Shown here: positions 1 through 6,194 of the stretch, piece by piece
Numbering within the stretch: the first letter of the stretch is position 1
Layout: every line of letters begins with the position of its first letter
Origin: a virus
Virus record (IMG/VR): IMGVR_UViG_3300037493_002050
Location: 1 to 34,744 of that record
Direction: 5' to 3' (one strand)
Length of the DNA stretch: 34,744 bases
Program-made: the position numbers and the translations under genes
The notes under the pieces: model-generated
Told to the model about the DNA's origin: nothing
Database searches by the model: none
Seen by the model: the letters and a program-made list of their open reading frames with translations, nothing else

Positions 1-148
1 TGTTGGTAACATATTGCGCAGGAGTAATCCTGTCTACTGAAGAGTATTGTAACTACCTACATTTTGGTGTGCTAGTGGCCTAACGGTTGATGCATAGAGA
101 TGTAGACTTTCTAACAGGTAGGAAGTTGAGACAGAAATGTCAATAGAA

Positions 149-548
149 AGTGCAATAGGTAACAATAGTACATCTTGCCAAGATGGAAGTTGTTATTAGT
201 GAGATGTTCTGTATGCTACTAGAAATAGTGTGTATTTACATCAAACAGTAAGTAAGCTTGGCAGCTTAAAGCAGAAGGAAGTTGTAACTAAACTACTCAA
301 AAGGTAGCATGTTACATAAAGTTTGGACTACTTCCCTCATTCTCCTGAACCGCTTAACTAAATCTTAAAAGATATGACAAGCAAAAAACGTTCAAACACT
401 TATCAGTGAAAATGCTCTTATCCTACTGCAATATGTAGGTACAGAAGACTCGCAAGGTTTATGTAAAGGGACTGAGTAATATCTAGCTAACAGGGTGCAA
501 CCTGTGTATCTCGCAAGGAAGTTGGTGTGAAAAGAAACTTATTGCACT
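149..548 (+). other. Multibranch domain of the ncRNA, closed by a 12-bp long-range helix
   Basis: Positions 149-160 pair with 537-548, eleven Watson-Crick pairs and one G-U. Inside are the loop-E hairpin 160-195, the GAAA-capped hairpin 203-242, the hairpin 253-268 (six bp, loop TGGC), a nested helix 277-316 (283-288 with 311-316 around 293-297 with 303-307), CACT/AGTG at 397-408, CCTAC/GTAGG at 422-439 and ACAGG/CCTGT at 490-505. The stems were found by eye and some compete with each other. Confidence 0.6.
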
Positions 549-711
549 GGTAAGTAAAAGTATGATGATACTATAAATCATTGAGCATGTTGTTTACTTA
601 TAGAAATATAAGTGTGTATACATAGAGGAAACTCTTAATGATAACAACATGAAAGGTCAAATACTCAGCCTTTCAAATAGTAATGCACCATTTCTACTTC
701 CCAAGGGTAGA

Positions 712-796
712 CAGTTTGTAAATCTTGAGTAGTCCAAGATGTTTGTGATTATGTGGAACGTATGCCATACACACGGACATTAAGTCCTACAAACTG
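712..796 (+). other. Cloverleaf-like 3' domain of the ncRNA
   Basis: A perfect 9-bp helix (712-720 with 788-796) encloses three hairpins. The first is 722-727 with 735-740, with a 7-nt loop. The second is 753-774, with arms GTG/CAC and GTAT/ATAC around an internal loop. The third is 775-778 with 784-787. It is not a tRNA: there is no T-arm sequence and no anticodon arm of normal form. Confidence 0.6.
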
Positions 797-843
797 AGTG
801 CAGAGGGATATTAATCACTTAAAACTAAACTTAAACTATATTT

Positions 844-1083
844 ATGGAAACAGTTTACTGGACTATGCAAAATGGTCAAAAGATTGATATTGATGCTATG
901 GACATCAATCATCTCCGCAATACTCTGAAAATGGTTGTTAGAAACAAAATAAAAGTACAGGCTAATAAACCCATAGAACATAGATTTAAGTTCAATGGAG
1001 AAATAGCGCAAGAAATGCATGACAATGCCATGATTGAAGAGATTATGGGTGATATGCTAGATGAATGGTATAATATCAACTAA
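844..1083 (+). CDS. Small conserved phage protein with HLRNTL motif
   Basis: The product has 79 residues. It begins METVYWTMQNGQKIDID and has an HLRNTLKMVVRN segment at about residues 24-35. This pattern (a short W-T-x-x-G start followed by a his-leu-x-asn helix) recurs in small phage proteins of unknown function. There are no membrane segments and no cysteines. It is the first gene after the noncoding region, starting 24 bases after the last position assigned to the RNA, so the two could share a transcript. Function is unknown. Confidence 0.8.
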   Translation: METVYWTMQNGQKIDIDAMDINHLRNTLKMVVRNKIKVQANKPIEHRFKFNGEIAQEMHDNAMIEEIMGDMLDEWYNIN

Positions 1084-1146
1084 AAAATAACCTTTCTAGT
1101 TATGGTGAAACTAGGTATGATTAAAAATTATGATTAAATTTACATT

Positions 1147-1299
1147 ATGACAAAGAAAATGAGCTTGATTGCAATAACATATCTTATTGTAATCATAACA
1201 GTTAGTATTTTACTAGGAAGTTGTGGAAGTTCACATGCTACATGTGATGCGTATGGTCAAGTGAATATAGAAAAATCAAATGATACTGCATCTAAGTAG
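1147..1299 (+). CDS. Small lipoprotein
   Basis: The 50-residue product has a charged start (MTKKM), a hydrophobic stretch at about residues 6-23 and a lipobox-like LGSC ending at Cys25. A short tail follows containing CGSSHATCDAYG. The sequence predicts export and lipidation at Cys25, leaving a mature peptide of about 26 residues. Small lipoproteins with a Cys-...-CDAYG tail are familiar from Bacteroidota genomes, though I know no function. A terminator follows 29 bases later. A role in superinfection exclusion or lysis is possible but is only a guess from the lipoprotein nature. Confidence 0.75.
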   Translation: MTKKMSLIAITYLIVIITVSILLGSCGSSHATCDAYGQVNIEKSNDTASK

Positions 1300-1327
1300 T
1301 TAATTGGTTTATCTTATAGGGATAGAA

Positions 1328-1361
1328 AGAGCTGAATGTAATCATTTGGCTCTTTTTTTTT
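1328..1361 (+). terminator. Intrinsic terminator after the lipoprotein gene
   Basis: AGAGC (1328-1332) pairs with GCTCT (1349-1353). The stem continues through two G-U pairs and AATG/CATT to a TAAT loop (1339-1342), about 11 bp in total. It runs straight into a T-run at 1353-1361. Confidence 0.9.
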
Positions 1362-1384
1362 CAAACAATTCTAAATGTATAAAT

Positions 1385-1636
1385 ATGTTAAACACAAAAA
1401 TTAAAAAGCTATTAAAGCTAAGGGCAGAAGTACAAGAAAGATTGGATAGTATCCATGATACTGATGCAGATCCCAATGTTAAAGCAATCTATCAATCAGA
1501 TTTACAATTTAAGATTGTACAAATTGAAGATGAAATTAATTTTGAAAAAACAATGTGGCCATTCAAGGCAACATTAGTAGGGTTTGTGATTGCAGTGGTT
1601 GCAATTGCATTATATTTTTTAACTATAAAACAGTAA
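1385..1636 (+). CDS. Coiled-coil protein with C-terminal membrane anchor
   Basis: The product has 83 residues. The frame is open further upstream, to 1304, but that stretch crosses the terminator at 1328-1361, so I take the ATG at 1385 (MLNTKIKKLL). Residues 1-55 are charged and helical, likely coiled coil (KIKKLLKLRAEVQERL). Residues about 60-79 (KATLVGFVIAVVAIALYFL) form one membrane helix close to the C-terminus. This tail-anchored layout suggests a small inner-membrane protein facing the cytoplasm. The next gene starts three bases after the stop. Function is unknown. Confidence 0.75.
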   Translation: MLNTKIKKLLKLRAEVQERLDSIHDTDADPNVKAIYQSDLQFKIVQIEDEINFEKTMWPFKATLVGFVIAVVAIALYFLTIKQ

Positions 1637-1638
1637 AA

Positions 1639-2025
1639 ATGACTGAAAAAAGAAAAGTTGGGAGACCAAAGAAAACATCTACAATTGTTCAAGAACCTAA
1701 GCCAGGTAGTGCTGCTGCTCAAAGACTTGAATTAGCAATGCTATATCAAAGAATTGAGGCATTAGAGTATATGGAAACAGAGTTTGATAGAATGCATGCT
1801 CAAGTTGTTCAAAGTTTAAATGCTCAATTAAATGAGGCATATGATCAACATACTTATATGTTATCTACTATCCGCGGTCAGTTAAACTATGTTATGGAAC
1901 ATTTATCTAACATTGAATACCATGCAGGAAGTTTAACAATGCAAGATGTAGCGGCTTCAATTGATGTATTATCAAGAATAATGCATAATAAGTTTGGTGA
2001 CAAATCACATCAAGAAGAAATTTAA
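1639..2025 (+). CDS. AT-hook coiled-coil protein
   Basis: The product has 128 residues. The frame is open upstream inside the previous gene, but the ATG at 1639 directly follows that gene's stop. The N-terminus, KRKVGRPKK, is a classic AT-hook core (GRP flanked by basic residues), which binds the minor groove of AT-rich DNA. The rest is mostly helical and probably coiled coil (QRLELAMLYQRIEALEYMETE). The predicted protein would oligomerise through the coil and touch DNA through the hook. A nucleoid-like, partition or regulatory role is inference. The stop lies nine bases before the tRNA gene. Confidence 0.8.
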   Translation: MTEKRKVGRPKKTSTIVQEPKPGSAAAQRLELAMLYQRIEALEYMETEFDRMHAQVVQSLNAQLNEAYDQHTYMLSTIRGQLNYVMEHLSNIEYHAGSLTMQDVAASIDVLSRIMHNKFGDKSHQEEI

Positions 2026-2034
2026 TATTTCTTT

Positions 2035-2108
2035 GGTCCTGTAGCTCAGCTGAATAGAGCACTGCCCTTCTAAGGCATAGGTCCTTGGTTTGAATCCAAG
2101 CGGGATCA
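2035..2108 (+). tRNA. tRNA-Arg, anticodon UCU
   Basis: All four arms are visible. The acceptor is GGTCCTG (2035-2041) with CGGGATC (2101-2107), including two G-U pairs. The D-arm is GCTC/GAGC (2044-2047, 2057-2060). The anticodon arm is 2062-2078 with loop CTTCTAA and anticodon TCT; its outermost pair is a C-T mismatch. The T-arm is CTTGG/CCAAG (2084-2088, 2096-2100) with loop TTTGAAT. The discriminator is A2108 and CCA is not encoded. It reads AGA, the arginine codon that dominates this AT-rich phage. Confidence 0.95.
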
Positions 2109-2134
2109 CTTGCGTTCACCTCCATCCGCAGTAT

Positions 2135-2167
2135 GACAGACAAAAGGTGTATAGTCTGTCTTTATTA
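2135..2167 (+). terminator. Weak terminator or processing hairpin after the tRNA
   Basis: GACAGAC (2135-2141) pairs perfectly with GTCTGTC (2154-2160) across a 12-nt loop. TTTATTATT follows rather than a pure T-run. Confidence 0.5.
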
Positions 2168-2186
2168 TTAATTTAAACTCAAAGCT

Positions 2187-2504
2187 ATGTTAGGAAAACT
2201 ATTTAAGAGAAAGAAAACATTAAAGTCTTCAACGGCTTTAAAATTATGTATCGTTGATGATACAACTTCAGACCTATGGATTACTTTAGGTATCACAGAT
2301 GAGAGAAGAGATGAAATTATTGCATTGTGTAAAGATGCATATAACAATCATAACACTAAAACAGGTAGTTATGAACAGATTGTAGACAAGTGTAATCATA
2401 TTAATGAAGTTATCACAGCTTGTATAATCTTTGAAAGATATTGTGATATGCATGAGAATCCCTTAGCAGGTTTAATGAAAGTATTTAGCCGTGAAGATGA
2501 TTAG
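2187..2504 (+). CDS. Hypothetical protein
   Basis: The product has 105 residues. A basic N-terminus (MLGKLFKRKKTLKSS) is followed by a mixed helical domain with three cysteines (about residues 22, 47 and 68) and an aromatic LW pair. No family is recognised. It starts 27 bases after the tRNA hairpin and opens a three-gene run with overlapping ends. Confidence 0.78.
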   Translation: MLGKLFKRKKTLKSSTALKLCIVDDTTSDLWITLGITDERRDEIIALCKDAYNNHNTKTGSYEQIVDKCNHINEVITACIIFERYCDMHENPLAGLMKVFSREDD

Positions 2505-2706
2505 TAATGTACTAGGTTTTGATTTTAATCTAGAACTTATTGACCAGGAAGGTCAGTTAGTTAAGACAGGTATTAGAAGCACCTGTCTACCTAAAACTGA
2601 TGAACTACCAAAAATTGGTAACAATTTTGGAAATACTAAGTGGTTTACTAATTTTAATAACGGTCTATTACAAAAAATTAAAGACTATAAAAGATTAAAC
2701 ACATGA
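2497..2706 (+). CDS. Hypothetical protein
   Basis: The product has 69 residues from the ATG at 2497 (MISNVLGFDFNLELIDQEG). A GTG two codons upstream is also possible. The start overlaps the preceding gene by eight bases, suggesting translational coupling. The protein has a short beta-like N-terminus, a central NFGNTKWFTNF patch and a basic end. No family is recognised. Confidence 0.7.
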   Translation: MISNVLGFDFNLELIDQEGQLVKTGIRSTCLPKTDELPKIGNNFGNTKWFTNFNNGLLQKIKDYKRLNT

Positions 2707-3122
2707 AAGTATCAGTAAACTATGAAGACACTGATGTTGCAACAGCACTAGCAAAGATTATTAAAGATCCTAATAGTGCAGAGTTTGTGAAGTTACTTAC
2801 TCCTATGCTATGTAGTAGTAGTGAAGGTATACAACATTTCTTTAAGTTAATGATAGGTAATAAGTTACCATACATAATTCCAAATAGCACATTATGCTGG
2901 ATGGAGGTTACTAAGTTAAGTTATGGTGCAAACCAAGATCTACTTATAGAAAGTGATTTATGTGTTGATGGTAATATTATGGTATCTGTATTTAACTTTA
3001 GAGGTTATCATGAGTACAGTCCATATGTAGTAGAGTATACTAATATTCTACCTGATGGTACAAGAAAAAGAGATACAACATATACTTCTGTTGAATATCT
3101 TGAAGTTATAGAGGAAATTTAA
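2703..3122 (+). CDS. Hypothetical protein
   Basis: The product has 139 residues and starts with an ATGA overlap on the previous stop. A helical N-terminal half (residues about 10-60) is followed by a beta-rich half with many tyrosines (YHEYSPYVVEYTNILPDG). It looks like a compact soluble protein. No catalytic motif or family is recognised. A strong terminator follows 40 bases after its stop, so it ends a transcription unit. Confidence 0.78.
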   Translation: MKVSVNYEDTDVATALAKIIKDPNSAEFVKLLTPMLCSSSEGIQHFFKLMIGNKLPYIIPNSTLCWMEVTKLSYGANQDLLIESDLCVDGNIMVSVFNFRGYHEYSPYVVEYTNILPDGTRKRDTTYTSVEYLEVIEEI

Positions 3123-3161
3123 GACAGTATATCTCAGGATATGCTTTTCCTAACAAATAAC

Positions 3162-3185
3162 AAGGGGTTTTAGGACCCCTTTTTA
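3162..3185 (+). terminator. Intrinsic terminator
   Basis: AAGGGGT (3162-3168) pairs with ACCCCTT (3175-3181) over a 6-nt loop, with Ts from 3180 to 3184. Confidence 0.92.
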
Positions 3186-3275
3186 TTGTTTTAGCTATAT
3201 AATGTAAAAATTTAAACATGAGGATAATTTAGTTATGATATTATATAATACATTTACTAAACTTTATGCATAAAA

Positions 3276-3545
3276 ATGTTATATCAGCTGCCAAATGGCA
3301 AAGTAATTTACTTATCAATTGAGCAATTCTTAGAGCTTACAGATGAAGATGTGCAATACTTGATGTCATTAAATGCTGGTGAATATGCAATAAATCCTTT
3401 CACTGACTCTGCAATTGCAGAAAATACTAAAGAAAAATATTATGACTTTGATTATCTTTCTGATGATGAAAGCATAGATGATGTTATATCAGATGATGAA
3501 CCATTTGATGATATAATAGACCTGTCGGGCCCACTAGATATATAG
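3276..3545 (+). CDS. Small acidic protein
   Basis: The product has 89 residues. Residues 1-45 form an ordered part (MLYQLPNGKVIYLSIEQFLEL) in which a short beta pair precedes a helix. Residues 55-89 are extremely acidic (DDESIDDVISDDEPFDDIID). Small phage proteins with a 'LPNGK-IYLSIEQFLELTD' start are common in Bacteroidota phages and uncharacterised. The acidic tail could mimic DNA or bind a basic protein; this is inference. It lies between a terminator and the abundant-looking gene at 3669. Confidence 0.8.
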   Translation: MLYQLPNGKVIYLSIEQFLELTDEDVQYLMSLNAGEYAINPFTDSAIAENTKEKYYDFDYLSDDESIDDVISDDEPFDDIIDLSGPLDI

Positions 3546-3570
3546 TATTGCTAATTGCAATATGCAATAC
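3545..3570 (+). other. Stem-loop in the 3545-3668 intergenic gap
   Basis: GTATTGC (3545-3551) pairs perfectly with GCAATAC (3564-3570) over a 12-nt loop. No T-run follows, so it is not a standard terminator. The rest of the gap is AT-rich, with a (TTTA) run just before the next start. Confidence 0.5.
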
Positions 3571-3668
3571 TTACTGAATTATCACTTAGAATGAGTAACT
3601 AACTGATAGTATTAAAATCTACTCAAAAAATCTATTTATTTATTTATTTACCTTTTAAATTCAAAATT

Positions 3669-4145
3669 ATGAATACTAAAGTTGTTGTGTTATCTGATGA
3701 AACTACTGGAGCAGTAGTTAATATTTCTGAGAATAATCCTGATTGGGGTTATATCCGTGTAAAACAAACAAGAATCCTTGCTGATGAGAAATCAGGATTC
3801 TTAAGAGCTAAAACTGTAACTGCGCTTATGCCAGGTCTTGTAGAAGATTTGCAAGCTGCAGATTTTTATGCAGGTCAAGCTATTACTGGTAAAATTGTTA
3901 TAGAGGAGGGATTAACTCCATTTAACAAAAAGAGCCCTGAGCGTGATTTAAAAGTTGCTGGTAAAACTGGTATTGTTTGCCGTGTAGATGGTGAACCAAT
4001 TTACCGTAGAACTAGATTCTCTTTTAATTCTGAAGCTGAGGATACTTACAAGCAGCATGATAATGTTGAAGAATTGCGTACTGCATATGCAAATGAGCAA
4101 GTTTCAGCAATGAGTCCTAATGAAGATTTCTCAATTGGGAAATAA
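3669..4145 (+). CDS. Conserved phage protein, possibly nucleic-acid binding
   Basis: The product has 158 residues and is beta-rich and soluble. It contains VVLSDETTGAVVNIS, then a basic strand set (GYIRVKQTRIL) and a central ITGKIVIEEGLTPFN. The C-terminus is disordered and moderately acidic, ending NEDFSIGK. The small beta-domain-plus-tail layout and its isolated, terminator-flanked transcription unit with a strong AAATTATG start suggest an abundant early protein such as an ssDNA-binding protein. No diagnostic motif proves this, and another gene (15923) is a better SSB candidate. Confidence 0.75.
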   Translation: MNTKVVVLSDETTGAVVNISENNPDWGYIRVKQTRILADEKSGFLRAKTVTALMPGLVEDLQAADFYAGQAITGKIVIEEGLTPFNKKSPERDLKVAGKTGIVCRVDGEPIYRRTRFSFNSEAEDTYKQHDNVEELRTAYANEQVSAMSPNEDFSIGK

Positions 4146-4167
4146 TCATTATTGACAAATAGTTATA

Positions 4168-4198
4168 AGAGGGGATAGGTAACTGTCCCCTTTTTTTT
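4168..4198 (+). terminator. Intrinsic terminator
   Basis: AGGGGA (4170-4175) pairs with TCCCCT (4186-4191) over a 10-nt loop, followed by T4191-4198. The next start codon is only 26 bases downstream. Confidence 0.92.
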
Positions 4199-4224
4199 AT
4201 GGATTAAACAAATTGTATAAAGTT

Positions 4225-4701
4225 ATGGAAAAGTTAAAACAAGATGTAAGAAATTACCAGATGAGATCACAAACTGTGATGTCATATGAAACAGATAAGT
4301 ATTCTACTTATCAAAATTATTTGTACAAGAGAGCCTTGTACGGTCTTGATGCATTAAGCCAAGAAGAATTAGCTACAATGTGCAGTAAAAAAAGACAAAG
4401 GATTGTAAATGTTTACAAAAAAGCACAGATTGTGCTTAATAAATTTAAACAAAGATTGACTATTGCTTATAGCAATAACTTCTTTGAAACATTCTTTCCT
4501 AAAAGCCCTATCACACAATTTTTAGTATCTGAGAGTGAGGTTGATGAGAAGTTTAAAAATACTTTAACTTTTAAAGATTTAAACATCACTAAAGACCAGA
4601 TTATCAGTATCTTTATTGCTGAAGGTGTGTTACCTAAAAACTTTTTAAGTTTAGAACACAGCTTAAATCAATTACCAAGACTAAAAAATGATAAAGCTTA
4701 A
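4225..4701 (+). CDS. Hypothetical protein
   Basis: The product has 158 residues from the ATG at 4225, preceded by AAAGTT, the start context used repeatedly in this phage. It is basic and helical, with many lysines and tyrosines (KKRQRIVNVYKKAQ at about residues 54-67). The C-terminal half carries hydrophobic helices. A basic helical protein directly upstream of a nuclease and a helicase could bind nucleic acid, but no family is recognised. It overlaps the HNH gene by 14 bases. Confidence 0.78.
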   Translation: MEKLKQDVRNYQMRSQTVMSYETDKYSTYQNYLYKRALYGLDALSQEELATMCSKKRQRIVNVYKKAQIVLNKFKQRLTIAYSNNFFETFFPKSPITQFLVSESEVDEKFKNTLTFKDLNITKDQIISIFIAEGVLPKNFLSLEHSLNQLPRLKNDKA

Positions 4702-5095
4702 AACATGTGATGGGTGCGGAAAACAACGGCCCATTTGGAAGAGTAGCGGAACCGGGGGATTAAAATTATGCCAACAATGCTGGAGTTGCCACAAAAGCGG
4801 AGAGGATATACAGAAACCAACAAGTTCTAATATCCCCCGCGTTTCTGCCAAAAGAGCAAAGAAGGATGCGGAATACGCTAAATTAAGAATAAGATACTTA
4901 ACTGAAAATAATCTCTGCCGGGTAATGGTGAACGGATGTGGCAATGCTGCCACTGATGTTCATCATACTTTTGCTGGGTCAAACAGAGATGCATTTTATT
5001 TAGTACAAAGTACATGGATACCAGTTTGTAGAAACTGCCATGACTGGATACATTCCCACCCAAGTGAAGCTAGAACAATGAATTGGTTAAAATAA
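4688..5095 (+). CDS. HNH endonuclease with N-terminal zinc finger
   Basis: The product has 135 residues. The N-terminus holds a four-cysteine zinc ribbon (CDGCG at 7-11 and CQQCWSC at about 28-34). The C-terminal half has the HNH layout: Cys-x-x-x-x-x-Cys (CRVMVNGC), then DVHHTFAG with the catalytic His pair, then PVCRNCHDWIH with a metal-site Cys pair and the final His. HNH enzymes cut DNA with one metal ion. The two-zinc arrangement is reminiscent of NinG/Rap-type recombination nucleases, which would fit the helicase next door. A homing nuclease is the alternative. Base composition is odd: bases 4741-4800 are 50% GC. Confidence 0.85.
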   Translation: MIKLKTCDGCGKQRPIWKSSGTGGLKLCQQCWSCHKSGEDIQKPTSSNIPRVSAKRAKKDAEYAKLRIRYLTENNLCRVMVNGCGNAATDVHHTFAGSNRDAFYLVQSTWIPVCRNCHDWIHSHPSEARTMNWLK

Positions 5096-5100
5096 AAATT

Positions 5101-6192
5101 ATGACAAAAGATGATATTCAATTAGAAGCATTAGCTGCAACTGATGGAAGACAAAGATGTAGTGTAGTATTAGGAACTGGTGTTGGTAAGACTTTAGTTG
5201 GTCTTAACCATATGGATAGAAATACTACTCCACTAATGAAGTGTCTTGTTGTTGCACCTAAAAGATCTATCTTTACCTCTTGGAAAGATGATGCTGAAAA
5301 GTTTGATAAGCAATACCTAATAGGGAGAATGGTGTTTACCACATATTTGAGCTTAAATAAACATAACCCGGCTGATTATGATGTACTCTATTTGGATGAA
5401 TCTCATAGTTTACTTGACAGTCACCGGTCTTTCTTGGAAAACTATAAAGGAAAAATACTAGGTCTTACTGGTACACCACCTAAACATAAGAACTCAGAAA
5501 AAGGTAGATTATGTCAAGAGTTTTGTCCAACAATATTTACATTTAAAGCAGATGATGCTATTGAGAATGGAATATTGAATGACTATAAAATTATAGTACA
5601 TGAAATTGAACTTGGAACAGCTACAAACTACCAGGTAACCATGAAGAATAAGTCTTTCCTTACAAGTGAGCAACAGAACTATACTTATTGGTCTAGAAGA
5701 ATTGAAGCAGGTTCCGGAAATATGCACATGCTCAGAGTAATGAGAATGAAAGCTATGATGGAGTATCCTAGTAAGGAGCGCTATGCAAAGATTCTATTTA
5801 GCAGTATCAATAGTAAATGTATTCTTTTTGCAAATACACAGGATCAAGCAGATAGATTATGTGATTACAGTTACCATAGTAATAATAGCAGATCAGATGA
5901 GAACTTAGAAAAGTTTAAAACCGGTAAAATTTTAAAACTTTCTACTGTATTGCAGTTAAATGAAGGTGTTAATATATCTAACCTTAGACAAGGTATTATT
6001 ATGCATGCATATGGTAATGAAAGAAAAGCTGCTCAAAGAATTGGTAGATTACTCCGTCTTAATCCGGATGACAAAGCAGTTGTACATATACTATGTTATA
6101 TAGGTACAATAGATGAAAAATGGGTTAAAGAAGCCTTAGAAGGATTTGATCAGACTAAGATTATGTGGAAGGATTATGGCATAAAACTATAA
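5101..6192 (+). CDS. Superfamily 2 DNA helicase
   Basis: The product has 363 residues from the ATG at 5101 (context AAAAATTATG). SF2 motifs occur in order: a Q-like Gln at residue 7, Walker A GTGVGKT (25-31), motif Ia VVAPKRS (50-56), motif II LDESH (98-102), motif III LTGTPP (122-127), motif V LNEGVNISNL (286-295) and motif VI QRIGRLLR (312-319). The spacing matches the compact phage DEAD/SNF2-type helicases found in replication modules. It would use ATP to move on or remodel DNA, for instance at replication forks or recombination intermediates. It follows the HNH gene by five bases, and the two may act together. Confidence 0.93.
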   Translation: MTKDDIQLEALAATDGRQRCSVVLGTGVGKTLVGLNHMDRNTTPLMKCLVVAPKRSIFTSWKDDAEKFDKQYLIGRMVFTTYLSLNKHNPADYDVLYLDESHSLLDSHRSFLENYKGKILGLTGTPPKHKNSEKGRLCQEFCPTIFTFKADDAIENGILNDYKIIVHEIELGTATNYQVTMKNKSFLTSEQQNYTYWSRRIEAGSGNMHMLRVMRMKAMMEYPSKERYAKILFSSINSKCILFANTQDQADRLCDYSYHSNNSRSDENLEKFKTGKILKLSTVLQLNEGVNISNLRQGIIMHAYGNERKAAQRIGRLLRLNPDDKAVVHILCYIGTIDEKWVKEALEGFDQTKIMWKDYGIKL

Positions 6193-6194
6193 TT

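Larger units (their letters stand above)
1..820 (+). ncRNA. Large structured noncoding RNA candidate, about 800 nt
   Basis: No reading frame covers this stretch although the rest of the window is nearly all coding. Three 60-base lines counted by eye are 40-43% GC, against 30% in a sampled coding line. The plus strand folds well. A 12-bp helix, 149-160 with 537-548 (one G-U), closes a large multibranch domain. A perfect 9-bp helix, 712-720 with 788-796, closes a 3' domain. GNRA tetraloops cap perfect stems at 19-32, 130-141, 218-229, 596-613 and 624-635. Positions 160-195 form a stem with a loop-E motif (AGTA 167-170 opposite GAA 186-188). Two distant loops also pair with the main domain. Size, density of tetraloops and phage setting recall the giant ornate RNAs GOLLD and ROOL, but membership is untested. 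Both ends are uncertain: the 5' end may lie before the window and no terminator follows. Confidence 0.72.

Noticed and set aside
1-843. Group I intron, tmRNA or rRNA fragment as explanation of the noncoding region
   Set aside because: No flanking exon halves, no tRNA-Ala-like ends and no recognisable rRNA stretches are seen.
1-843. Replication origin with iterons
   Set aside because: The 8-mer repeats are not evenly spaced and the region is richer in GC than its surroundings, while the RNA-like structure explains more.
811-1020. Minus-strand reading frame of 69 codons
   Set aside because: It lies mainly opposite the gene at 844-1083, which has a convincing protein pattern and the direction of its neighbours.
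1304-1384. Upstream extension of the gene at 1385
   Set aside because: The extension runs through a strong terminator hairpin and encodes a sequence unlike the helical protein that follows.
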